From Thermohalobaculum sp039030715 (GTDB lineage Bacteria > Pseudomonadota > Alphaproteobacteria > Rhodobacterales > Rhodobacteraceae): a DNA stretch of 64,000 bases. The stretch lies in the NCBI GenBank assembly GCA_039030715.1, contig JBCCDU010000011.1, positions 1 to 64,000 of the forward strand. Direction: 5' to 3'. The notes under the pieces are model-generated. The model searched no databases. It saw nothing but the letters and a program-made list of their open reading frames with translations, and had not been told where the DNA came from. The position numbers and the translations under genes were made by a program. Positions 19,301 to 26,898 of the stretch are shown here, piece after piece. The first letter of the stretch is position 1, and each line of letters opens with the position of its first letter.

Positions 19301-19828
19301 TTCGGGCGCTTCGGTCTCCATCACGATCCCGTCTCCAACGCCCAGCCCGATGCGAATCCGCCCGTCCGTCTGGCGCACGACCCGGGCCTGCGGGCGCACG
19401 AGAACCACCCGGGTCGGCAGCACGTCGCCCCGCAGCAGATCCTCGGCCTCGAACTGTGCCGCCACGCGGGGGACGGACATCAATAACGCGCCCTCGGGCG
19501 TGTAAGCAGTGACATCCCGGAACTGAATGCCAGACGCAGCCCCCTTTTCGCCGAGTGAGACGATCACATCGCCGATGCTCAGACGGAAGGTATCGCTGTC
19601 CTCGCTCAGATACTCGGCCAGCGGTTTTGCCAGCCCGGTCAGGTGCAAGGGCCCGGAACTGAGCCTCGCATAAACGACCGCCGCCCCGATCACCGTCACC
19701 AGAAGAACGGAAAGCGTCAGCCAGCAGAGTCGCATAAAGCACCAACTGACGCCGCGCGCGCAGGCAACGCCCAGGCCGGGCTCTGCCTTCCCGGCTTGGT
19801 TGTCTGATGCGCGCCTTGAGAAAACCAT
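16385..19828 (-). CDS. AsmA/YhdP-like giant envelope protein
   Basis: Protein of 1147 aa with one N-terminal membrane helix (about 33-55) and a very long periplasmic beta-rich body. The middle matches DUF3971 and the C-terminal 200 residues match the AsmA_2 domain (GLVFRSIRAPFSYIDGRILL, DLVGAISPAYGLTGALDEVPLLGAIFSGGEGEGIFAMTFSMQG). Members of this family (YhdP, TamB, YdbH) are bridges that move phospholipid to the outer membrane in gamma-proteobacteria; the same role here is inference. ATG 19828 follows AGGAG closely. It is a single gene divergent from bcp. Confidence 0.88.
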
Positions 19829-19881
19829 ATGCTCCTGGCCTGGCCGAACGGGATTAACGCCGCCGCGTCATCATGGCCGCC

Positions 19882-19909
19882 TTGCCATGCCTGCGACCGC
19901 GATTATCTT
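19882..19909 (+). promoter_or_regulatory. Possible sigma-70 promoter upstream of bcp
   Basis: TTGCCA at 19882-19887 and TATCTT at 19904-19909 are 16 bases apart, about 70 bases before the bcp start. The match is moderate and there is no other support. Confidence 0.3.
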
Positions 19910-19977
19910 CCGGTTCAATCTAACCACTGCAAGCCATTGGCGCCACCTGTCAATCAAGCGAATATTGGAGTCTGCCC

Positions 19978-20451
19978 ATGTCCAGCGTGACCCTTGAAGC
20001 CGGCCAAAAGGCACCGGATTTCTCCCTTCCCAGCAATGGCGGCGGCAAAATATCGTTGGCTGATTGCGCGGGCAAGACGCTCATCCTCTACTTTTATCCA
20101 AAAGACGACACATCGGGCTGCACCAAACAGGCAATCGGCTTCACCGAGCATCTGGCTGAATTCGAGGCGGCCGGAGCGCGGGTTGTCGGCGTTTCGAAAG
20201 ACCCGGTGAAGAAGCATGACAAATTCATCGACAAGCACGACCTGAAGATCGACCTGCTGTCTGACGAAGACAGTGATCTCTGTGAGCGGTATGGCGTCTG
20301 GGTCGAGAAGAGCATGTATGGCAAGAAGTATATGGGCATCGAGCGTTCGAGCTTCTTGATCGGGGCGGATGGCACGATCCAACAGGTCTGGCGTAAAGTG
20401 AAGGTGCCCGGTCATGTGGAGGCAGTGTTGGACGCGGTCAAAGCGCTCTGA
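19978..20451 (+). CDS. bcp: Thioredoxin-dependent thiol peroxidase, Bcp/PrxQ family
   Basis: Peroxiredoxin of 157 aa that reduces peroxides. The peroxidatic cysteine is C48 in DDTSGCTKQAIGF. The second cysteine that in E. coli Bcp lies five residues later is isoleucine here, so this is either a one-cysteine type or uses another partner such as C30 (LADCAGK). GVSKDPVKKHDKF and the C-terminal PGHVEAVLDAV are typical. ATG 19978 has GGAG seven bases upstream. The DUF455 gene follows 12 bases later. Confidence 0.95.
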   Translation: MSSVTLEAGQKAPDFSLPSNGGGKISLADCAGKTLILYFYPKDDTSGCTKQAIGFTEHLAEFEAAGARVVGVSKDPVKKHDKFIDKHDLKIDLLSDEDSDLCERYGVWVEKSMYGKKYMGIERSSFLIGADGTIQQVWRKVKVPGHVEAVLDAVKAL

Positions 20452-20463
20452 CCCTGCAGGACC

Positions 20464-21057
20464 ATGAGCGATCTTTTGGCTGATGGCCTGGCCCGCGCCG
20501 CTGAGCGTGTTTTGAGGACACACGATCCGTGGGCGAAGACTACCTTGTCGCGAGAGACTGCTGAGGCCTGGCGCAAAAGTGCTGACACTCAGATCGGGTT
20601 GGCAACCCCACCCGACCGCCCCGCCCGACCCGCTGCTCCCAAACTGCAGGATCCGCGAGAGATGCCACGGCGCAGGCCCGGTACCTTGACCGGGCGTATC
20701 GCTCTTCTGCATGCGATCGCGCATATCGAGTTGAATGCTGTGGATCTGCATTGGGATATCATCGCGCGGTTCGGCGCAACGGATCTGCCGCGCGGTTTCT
20801 TCGACGATTGGGTCCAGGCGGCGGACGACGAGGCCAAGCATTTCGGCTTGTTGTCGGACCGGCTGACGGCACTTGGCTCCTCCTATGGCGCGTTACCTGC
20901 CCACGCCGGAATGTGGCAGGCGGCCGAGGATACCGCCCACGATCTCGCAGGCCGCCTGGCTGTCGTTCCCATATTGAAGCCGCCCTTCAACGAAGAAAAA
21001 CGGGCCGAGGCCGGGATTCCACCCGACTTTTACTGGCCGCTCGCCGAAAACGCCTGA
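20464..21057 (+). CDS. DUF455 ferritin-like protein, internally deleted
   Basis: The first 165 residues match DUF455 ferritin-like proteins: PPDRPARPAAPKLQDP, LTGRIALLHAIAHIELNAVDL, the DDEAKHFGLL helix and TAHDLAGRLAVVP. Full members, as I remember them, continue with about 70 residues that include an EARGLD helix and a DEIGHV ligand motif before ending in KPPFNEEAR..AGIPPDFY. Here RLAVVP joins directly to ILKPPFNEEKR (near 20966-20976), so two metal-ligand helices are missing and the protein is 197 aa, not about 265-275. The frame is kept. It lies 12 bases after bcp. The product is probably not a working di-iron protein, unless the gap is an assembly error. Confidence 0.8.
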   Translation: MSDLLADGLARAAERVLRTHDPWAKTTLSRETAEAWRKSADTQIGLATPPDRPARPAAPKLQDPREMPRRRPGTLTGRIALLHAIAHIELNAVDLHWDIIARFGATDLPRGFFDDWVQAADDEAKHFGLLSDRLTALGSSYGALPAHAGMWQAAEDTAHDLAGRLAVVPILKPPFNEEKRAEAGIPPDFYWPLAENA

Positions 21058-21185
21058 GAAAACATTTGCATGGACAGCATGGCTGCCCTAACAGTTGCCA
21101 AAAGAGCGCAGGCGAAAAAAATCGGTACCGGCAAGATCACGTCAAGCGTTCCAGGCAATGCCGGTTGCGAGTCGAAAGAGGTGGC

Positions 21186-22521
21186 ATGTCAGGTGGGATG
21201 GTCGATTCCCTGAACCGGGCTTTGTCGGGGGTCCTTCCCGACAGACGGATCTATGTCCGCACCGAGCAGCGCACGCGCTACACGGAATTTTCACCGATCT
21301 CACAGCTTGGGCTTGCTCTGGTTGCCGCCGGCGTAATCGCTTGGTCCAGTTTTGCGACGACCGCTTACATCACGCGCGCGACCGATGCTCACCGCGCGGA
21401 GTTGCGCATGGAGACGATGCGCGAAGCCTACGAAGCGCGCCTGGCAGCGGCAACCTCCGAACAAGTCACGCTTGAAACTGCATTGCAGACCGCGACCGAG
21501 CGCGGCGACGCGATCACCGAGCGCTTGGCTGCGAAGCAACTGCAATTGGTCGAGAATGCCAATGCCCTGCAGGAGGCTCGGCTCGAGCTCGATCACCTCC
21601 GCTCCAGTTATATCGCGATGGTCGACGAGCGTGAGGCGGCGGCGGAAGATCTTGCTGGAATCGAGCGCGAGCTGCGCAATCTGCAACTCAATCTCGCGAC
21701 TGCTCACACCCAGCAAAGCGGTATGACTGATGCGCTGAGCGTTTTCACCGGGACGATGGATCAGGTCATCATCGACCGAGATCTGGCCGCAAGCCGCTCC
21801 CATGAACTGGGCCGGCAGGTCGAGGATCTGCAGGCCGAGATCACGAAGTGGGAAAATCGGCAGGAGCGTGTGCTGAGCCAGCTCGAGACCGCGGCGCGCA
21901 CCTCGCTGTCCGCGCTAAACAAGGTTTTCGAACGCACGAATATCGATCTCGACCGCATCCTAGAGGAAACCAGGCGCGACTATTCTGGCGAGGGCGGGTT
22001 GTTCGAACCCATCACCGGCAGCGAAGCGGAAGAGGCCGGCGAGGCCGATCAGCGCGTCGCAGCCCTGATGAGTGATCTGGAGCGTGTGAATCTGATGCGG
22101 CTGGCGGCAGATCGCTTGCCTTATGGTCGGCCGGTCATTGGCGCAAGGCGCACCAGCGGCTTCGGTATTCGGCGGGACCCTTTCCGGCGCAAATCTTCTA
22201 TGCATAGCGGCGTGGATTTTGCGGCGCCTCGTGGCACCCCGATCTATGCCACGGCCAATGGTGTTGTCGTCTTTGCAGGACGGCAAAGCGGCTATGGCAT
22301 CATCGTAAAGATTAAGCATGCTTTTGGGTTCGAAACGTTTTATGCTCACCTCAGCCGTGCCCGTGTGGAAGTGGGGGCAGCATGTCGAGCGCGGCGATCG
22401 TATCGCGGATATGGGTAGTACGGGTCGAAGTACGGGGACGCACCTGCACTATGAAATCCGCATCGACAAGGAACCAGTCAACCCTGCGAAATTCATCGAG
22501 GCCGCTAGAGATGTTCTCTAA
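21186..22521 (+). pseudogene. M23 (LytM) peptidase with coiled coil, frameshifted near the C-terminus
   Basis: The protein has one N-terminal membrane helix (about 37-58), a long coiled coil (about 65-270) and a LytM domain. The first frame runs from ATG 21186 (AGAGG upstream) to a stop at 22418 (410 aa). It includes TSGFGIRRDPF and MHSGVDFAAP with the first zinc ligands, then ends in an unrelated tail. The rest of the domain (GQHVERGDRIADMG and the catalytic THLHYEIRI, HLH at 22441-22449) is in another frame, to 22521. One extra G in the run GGGGG at 22373-22377 explains this; with four Gs the protein would be 444 aa. It overlaps the bactofilin start. As read, the enzyme lacks its second active-site histidines. 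Confidence 0.88.
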
Positions 22522-23011
22522 AAACAAAATCTCCGACGCCCCAGAAGGGGAAGCCATGAAACCTGAAACAGCCGCAAAGCCTGAAACGCCGAGCGAACCG
22601 AAACCGGCGCCGAAGCCTGCTGCGGCGCCCGCGCCAAAGCCCTCGCCGTCATTGCTGTCCAGCGATCTGACGATCAAGGGCAATGTGATGACAACCGGTG
22701 ATATCCAGATCGAGGGTACGATCGAAGGCGATGTCCGCGCCCATCTGCTGACCGTTGGCGAAAGCGCGACGATCCGTGGCGAGGTCGTGGCCGACGACGT
22801 CGTGGTCAATGGCCGCGTGGTCGGCCGCGTGCGCGGACTGAAAGTTCGCCTCACCTCCTCGGCGAAAGTTGAAGGCGATATCGTTCACAAGACGATTGCC
22901 ATCGAATCCGGCGCGCATTTCGAAGGGTCGGTCCAGCGTCAAGAAGACCCTCTGGGCGACGCGGCGAACAAGGCTTCGAAAGCTTCCCCAATCGGGACCG
23001 CTGCCGAGTAA
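22511..23011 (+). CDS. Bactofilin (polymer-forming cytoskeletal protein)
   Basis: Bactofilin of 166 aa. A Pro/Lys/Glu-rich N-terminal tail (about 15-50) precedes the right-handed beta-helix with repeats such as GDIQIEGTIEGDVRAHLLTVGE, VVNGRVVGRVRG and SAKVEGDIVHKT, then a short disordered tail. Bactofilins self-assemble without nucleotide on the inner face of the membrane and localise cell-wall enzymes. The start ATG 22511 lies inside the last codons of the M23 peptidase, a conserved pairing in which the bactofilin positions the peptidase. An intrinsic terminator follows at 23041. Confidence 0.95.
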   Translation: MFSKNKISDAPEGEAMKPETAAKPETPSEPKPAPKPAAAPAPKPSPSLLSSDLTIKGNVMTTGDIQIEGTIEGDVRAHLLTVGESATIRGEVVADDVVVNGRVVGRVRGLKVRLTSSAKVEGDIVHKTIAIESGAHFEGSVQRQEDPLGDAANKASKASPIGTAAE

Positions 23012-23040
23012 TCCGCACGTTTATTGGATCTGAATTGAAG

Positions 23041-23066
23041 GAGCCCCGCTCGGGGCTCTTTCTATT
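23041..23066 (+). terminator. Intrinsic terminator after bactofilin
   Basis: GAGCCCCG (23041-23048) pairs with CGGGGCTC (23051-23058) across a two-base loop and is followed by TTTCTATT. It lies 30 bases after the bactofilin stop. The reverse orientation lacks a good T tract, so it mainly serves the plus strand. Confidence 0.85.
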
Positions 23067-23137
23067 CGTGAGCATGACGACCTACTTCAGCGGATAATCG
23101 CAGAGAAAACTCCCGAATACCGCTCAGCCAATTGCGC

Positions 23138-23833
23138 CTAGGCCGAAACCGACTCTGCAATCGGGTCGCGCAGGACATATCCCCTGCCCCACACGGTCTC
23201 GATATAGTTCTCGCCATCCGTCGCCAGCGAAAGCTTTTTACGCAGCTTGCAGATGAAGACGTCGATGATCTTCACCTCCGGCTCGTCCATCCCGCCATAG
23301 AGATGGTTAAGGAACATCTCCTTGGTCAGGGTCGAGCCCTTACGCAGGCTGAGCAGCTCCAACATCTGATATTCCTTGCCGGTCAGATGAACGGGATGGC
23401 TGTTCACCTCCACCGTTTTGGCATCCAGGTTCACCGCGATTTTCCCGGTCTTGATGATCGACTGGGCGTGGCCCTTGGACCGGCGCACGATGGCGTGGAT
23501 CCGGGCGATCAGTTCCTCGCGATTGAACGGCTTGGTGAGATAATCATCCGCCCCATGTCCGAAACCCTTGATCTTGCTTTCCATACCGTCCTGACCCGAA
23601 AGGATCAGACAGGGTGTTTCCACCCGCGCGAGCCGAACCTGGCGCAGCACATCGTATCCGTCGATGTCCGGCAGGCTGAGATCGAGAACGATCAGGTCGT
23701 AATCATACAATTTCGCGAGTTCGACCCCTTCTTCACCCGATTCGGTGACATAGGTGTTCAAATCCGCTTTCTTGAGCATCTGCTCGATACTCTCAGCGGT
23801 CGATGGATCGTCCTCGATAAGCAGTATGCGCAT
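23138..23833 (-). CDS. ctrA: Cell cycle response regulator CtrA
   Basis: OmpR-family response regulator of 231 aa. The receiver domain (1-115) has phospho-acceptor D51 in LIVLDLSLPDIDGYDVLRQV and acidic residues 8-9. The winged-helix domain (130-225) carries LTGKEYQMLELLSLRKGSTLTKE and EVKIIDVFICKLRKKL, diagnostic of CtrA. In Caulobacter it controls DNA replication and division; in Rhodobacteraceae it is dispensable and controls motility, gene-transfer agent and quorum-linked traits. The C-terminus ends SVSA and lacks the terminal double alanine that marks Caulobacter CtrA for ClpXP. sciP lies upstream on the same strand. Confidence 0.97.
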   Translation of the reverse strand: MRILLIEDDPSTAESIEQMLKKADLNTYVTESGEEGVELAKLYDYDLIVLDLSLPDIDGYDVLRQVRLARVETPCLILSGQDGMESKIKGFGHGADDYLTKPFNREELIARIHAIVRRSKGHAQSIIKTGKIAVNLDAKTVEVNSHPVHLTGKEYQMLELLSLRKGSTLTKEMFLNHLYGGMDEPEVKIIDVFICKLRKKLSLATDGENYIETVWGRGYVLRDPIAESVSA

Positions 23834-23929
23834 TACACTCTCCGATTGGCCAACTGTGCCTTCCGCCGAATAGTTAACGGCCAGACGGTAAACGGAGTAT
23901 TACCAAAACGCATATTTCTGTACACAACT

Positions 23930-24208
23930 TCATTCTGAAGTTGTGCGCAGGGTATCCAACTTCGTGACGCAAAGCCCACGCAATCCATGCCGGGCCAGCG
24001 AGTTTTTCCAGATTTCGAATTCTTCGTCAGAGAGGGAGTAGCGATCAAACGCTTCTTCCTGAGTGATCAAACCGCCTTCTACGGCTGCTACCACGCGGGC
24101 TTTTCTCCGCGGGACCCATCGGCGTGTCTTGACCGAGGGCAAATCGGCAACTGTCAGTTTCTCTCCATCAGGGCCGATGACATAAGGCGTCTCATTGTGG
24201 TTTGTCAT
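23930..24208 (-). CDS. sciP: SciP-like DUF1153 helix-turn-helix protein, CtrA inhibitor
   Basis: Small protein of 92 aa with the DUF1153 signature: YVIGPDGEKLTVADLPS, TRRWVPRRKARVVAAVEGGLI, the turn with EEAFDRYSLSDEEFEIW and RHGLRGL. In Caulobacter SciP binds CtrA at promoters and blocks its activity. ATG 24208 gives the family's usual length; AGAGGA lies almost next to it. It is directly upstream of ctrA on the same strand with 96 bases between, so the activator and its inhibitor may be one transcript or share control. A weak CtrA-like site lies upstream. Confidence 0.92.
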   Translation of the reverse strand: MTNHNETPYVIGPDGEKLTVADLPSVKTRRWVPRRKARVVAAVEGGLITQEEAFDRYSLSDEEFEIWKNSLARHGLRGLCVTKLDTLRTTSE

Positions 24209-24257
24209 TTCCTCTAACTGTGTGATGTCGTAGAGAGGACAGGCTATGTCGTTGGCT

Positions 24258-24272
24258 TTAATAGGGAATGAA
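24258..24272 (-). promoter_or_regulatory. Degenerate CtrA-box-like site upstream of sciP
   Basis: On the minus strand the sequence reads TTCA-N7-TTAA, one mismatch from the CtrA consensus TTAA-N7-TTAA. It lies about 50 bases before sciP and also upstream of mnmA. A single-mismatch hit to a short AT motif is weak evidence even in GC-rich DNA. Confidence 0.3.
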
Positions 24273-24322
24273 GGGCCAGGGACTTCCCGTTTCGGCACAA
24301 GTTTAGACGGATCTTTCTCAAG

Positions 24323-25453
24323 ATGGCACGGATGAACAGTCTCGGACTTGCAAAACCGGTCGGATCGACACGGGTGGTCGTTGCCATGTCAGGTGGCGTC
24401 GACAGCTCGGTCGTGGCCGCGCAGTTGGCGGAGGAAGGCTACGATGTCATTGGCATCACCCTGCAGCTTTATGACCACGGCGCGGCGCTCGCCAAGAAGG
24501 GCGCGTGCTGTGCCGGACGCGATATCCATGACGCGCGGCGAGTGGCCGAGACGATGGGATTCCCGCATTACGTCCTCGATTATGAGAGCCGATTTCGCGA
24601 TGCGGTAATCGATGATTTCGCGGATCAGTACCTTGCGGGCGCTACACCGATTCCCTGTGTGCGCTGCAATCAAACCGTCAAATTCCGCGATCTACTGTCG
24701 ACAGCGCATGAGTTGGAGGCCGATTGTCTGGCGACCGGGCATTACATCCAGCGGGCCGAGGGCGTTAACGGGGCCGAGTTGCATCGCGCGGCGGACCCGG
24801 CGCGCGACCAGTCCTATTTCCTGTTCGCAACGACGCGCGAGCAGTTGGATTTCCTACGCTTCCCCCTCGGCCATCTGCAGTCGAAGGCCGAGACGCGGGC
24901 TTTGGCGGCGAAATACGGCCTGCCGGTCGCGGACAAGCCTGATAGTCAGGACATCTGCTTCGTGCCCAACGGCAATTACGCCAGTGTGATCGAGAAGCTG
25001 CGTCCGGGTGCCGCCGAGCCGGGTGAGGTGATACATCTGGACGGTCGCGTATTGGGTGAGCACAAAGGCGTCATACACTACACGATCGGGCAGCGGCGCG
25101 GTATCGGCATCGGCGGTGGCGAGCCGCTCTATGTTGTGAAACTGGACGCCGATGCGCGCCGGGTGATTGTCGGACCGCGCGAGGCGCTGGCGACCCGTCG
25201 CGTCCCGGTGACGCAGATTAACTGGATCGGCGACGGCCCATTCGACGATGCGCCCGAGGGCGGGCACCAAGCCCTTGTGAAGGTCCGCTCGACCCGCCCC
25301 CCGGCCCCTGCCCGCCTGCATCCGAGTGCTGGCGGTGCCGAAGTGGAGTTGCTCGCGCCGGAAGAGGGCGTGGCCCCCGGTCAGGCCTGCGTCTTCTACG
25401 CCCCCGACAATGCCCGTGTTTTGGGCGGTGGGTGGATCCAGCGCGCCGCATGA
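24323..25453 (+). CDS. mnmA: tRNA 2-thiouridine(34) synthase MnmA
   Basis: Enzyme of 376 aa that thiolates U34 of tRNA-Lys, -Glu and -Gln using ATP and a persulfide relay. The PP-loop SGGVDSS is at residues 23-29; catalytic cysteines are in PCVRCNQTVKF and in DSQDICFVP. The C-terminal barrel includes TIGQRRGIGIGGGEPLYV. It is divergent from sciP with 114 bases between. It is intact and of normal length. Confidence 0.97.
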   Translation: MARMNSLGLAKPVGSTRVVVAMSGGVDSSVVAAQLAEEGYDVIGITLQLYDHGAALAKKGACCAGRDIHDARRVAETMGFPHYVLDYESRFRDAVIDDFADQYLAGATPIPCVRCNQTVKFRDLLSTAHELEADCLATGHYIQRAEGVNGAELHRAADPARDQSYFLFATTREQLDFLRFPLGHLQSKAETRALAAKYGLPVADKPDSQDICFVPNGNYASVIEKLRPGAAEPGEVIHLDGRVLGEHKGVIHYTIGQRRGIGIGGGEPLYVVKLDADARRVIVGPREALATRRVPVTQINWIGDGPFDDAPEGGHQALVKVRSTRPPAPARLHPSAGGAEVELLAPEEGVAPGQACVFYAPDNARVLGGGWIQRAA

Positions 25454-25494
25454 AGCTCGTCGCGGTGCAGCCTGATCGAAACTATTACCAGAGG

Positions 25495-25513
25495 TCCCGG
25501 GTCGAGCCCGGGA
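25495..25513. repeat. Dispersed palindrome TCCCGGG-N5-CCCGGGA
   Basis: A seven-base perfect inverted repeat with a five-base loop (25495-25501 and 25507-25513), in the 182-base gap between mnmA and the alpha/beta hydrolase gene. Its core matches the CCCGGG repeat at 2401-2417. It may also act as a transcript-ending or stabilising hairpin, although no T run follows. Nothing else is seen in the gap. Confidence 0.55.
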
Positions 25514-25635
25514 CAGCAAAGCGCCTCGCGGATGGCGTCAGCGCCGAGACGGGCAGTGTCACCGGGAAGTGAAGCGTGGCAACGCAAGCCGGGGTTACTC
25601 TATCCGCTCTCTTCTCTCGCAATCGGAGTTTTCGG

Positions 25636-26355
25636 ATGACCCGCCTGCTCAGCCTCTTCGCGCTTTTCCTCGTTATTGCATCGCCAGCCTTGGCCGAGAC
25701 GATCCAGTTCGATGCCGATGATGGCACCACAATCACTGCTGAGCTGACACGCACCACACCGGATGCGCCCTTCTTGGTGCTGTTTCACATGGCGGGGGCG
25801 AGCCGCGGCGAGTATGTTGAAATTGCACCGCGCCTCGCCGCGCTTGGCTACAACACGCTGGCGGTGGATCAACGCTCTGGCGGGGCGTTCGGTGGCGTCG
25901 ACAACCGGACGCGCGCACAGTTCGGTGCCAATCCATCTTACGCCGACGCGATCCCCGATCTGATCGCTGCCGCTGCCAAGGCGAGGGATCTGGGCGCGGC
26001 GACGCTGGGTGTGATGGGGTCTTCCTACTCTGCGGCCCTGGTCCTGAAGCTGGCGGGAGATGATCCCGACTTCACCGATGCGGTCATCGCCTTTTCGCCA
26101 GGCGAGTATTTCGGCAAGGCCGATTATGTACGCAGCTCTGCCGCAAGGATAAGCCAGCCGGTCTTCATTACCGGGGGGCGCCAAGAACGCTCGCAATGGC
26201 AGCCCCTGTTCGATAGCATCCCCGGCGATGCCAAGACCGGATTTCAGCCCCAGGGTGCAGGCCGTCACGGCGCCACCGCCCTGCTGACCGGCGACGGGCC
26301 GGAGTACTGGGCGGCTTTAGAGACGTTTCTGCAGCGTCATCTGCCTGTGAAGTGA
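25636..26355 (+). CDS. Secreted alpha/beta hydrolase
   Basis: Protein of 239 aa with a signal peptide (MTRLLSLFALFLVIASPALA). The hydrolase fold is seen in PFLVLFHMAGASRGEY (oxyanion region), VDQRSGG, the nucleophile elbow GVMGSSYSAA, which ends in serine, not the usual glycine, and a late histidine in AGRHGATAL. It resembles dienelactone hydrolase-like proteins; the substrate is unknown. ATG 25636 has GGAG seven bases upstream. The next gene starts 12 bases later. Confidence 0.85.
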   Translation: MTRLLSLFALFLVIASPALAETIQFDADDGTTITAELTRTTPDAPFLVLFHMAGASRGEYVEIAPRLAALGYNTLAVDQRSGGAFGGVDNRTRAQFGANPSYADAIPDLIAAAAKARDLGAATLGVMGSSYSAALVLKLAGDDPDFTDAVIAFSPGEYFGKADYVRSSAARISQPVFITGGRQERSQWQPLFDSIPGDAKTGFQPQGAGRHGATALLTGDGPEYWAALETFLQRHLPVK

Positions 26356-26367
26356 ATGGAGAAACCA

Positions 26368-26883
26368 ATGAAGCATCCGATCAGGCGACCCTTCGCGCTC
26401 CTTCTTTGCCTGGCAATCGGTGCGTTCGGCCCGGCGACGCTTGCGGCGGCGGAGGAGCCCTCGCCCGCCGCAGTCGCATTCGTGACCGGCTTCTCGGATG
26501 ATCACCTCGCGGGCATGCTGTCGCGCATCGGGTCTCGCAGTCCAGTCCTCGCGAGTTTCGCGCAGATCGACGGCCGCATGACGGCCCAGGCCTTTGATGC
26601 CAATATCGCCAAGGCCGTGCATGCGCACGGGGCGGAGTGGCGCCACAACATGGCCCTGTCCTGGACACCGCTGCTGAACGAGGAAGAGTTGACCTCGCTG
26701 ACCAATGCCGGCGCCCAGTCGCCCTATACCGATAAATACCTGGAACTGCGCGGGGATGCGGGCGTGAAGATGCAGAGCCTCAGCAACGATTTCTTCCAGC
26801 AGATCCTGCGCGAAGTGATCGACAATACGGTTGCGGACCTGACGCCGGATGAGGCACCTGAAGGGTCGAACGACAGCAATTGA
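26368..26883 (+). CDS. Hypothetical secreted protein (possibly DUF2059-like)
   Basis: Protein of 171 aa with a signal peptide ending near LAAAEE. The mature part is helical. LNEEELTSLTNAGAQSPYTDKYLELRGDAGVKMQ loosely recalls the DUF2059 pattern, but I am not certain. ATG 26368 has GGAGAA six bases upstream, better than the ATG at 26356. It sits between the hydrolase and the M20 dipeptidase (15 bases) and is probably co-transcribed with both. Confidence 0.75.
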   Translation: MKHPIRRPFALLLCLAIGAFGPATLAAAEEPSPAAVAFVTGFSDDHLAGMLSRIGSRSPVLASFAQIDGRMTAQAFDANIAKAVHAHGAEWRHNMALSWTPLLNEEELTSLTNAGAQSPYTDKYLELRGDAGVKMQSLSNDFFQQILREVIDNTVADLTPDEAPEGSNDSN

Positions 26884-26898
26884 CCAGCCGGAGCGCGC

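Noticed and set aside
22373..22418. Programmed ribosomal frameshift in the M23 peptidase
   Set aside because: The frame change needed is a one-base skip at a plain G run; there is no X-XXY-YYZ slippery heptamer and no recognised +1 signal, and such a shift is not known for this family. A simple insertion is more likely.
23834..23929. CtrA boxes in the sciP-ctrA gap
   Set aside because: GTTAAC and GTAAAC occur at 23873-23893, but their spacing does not fit TTAA-N7-TTAA.
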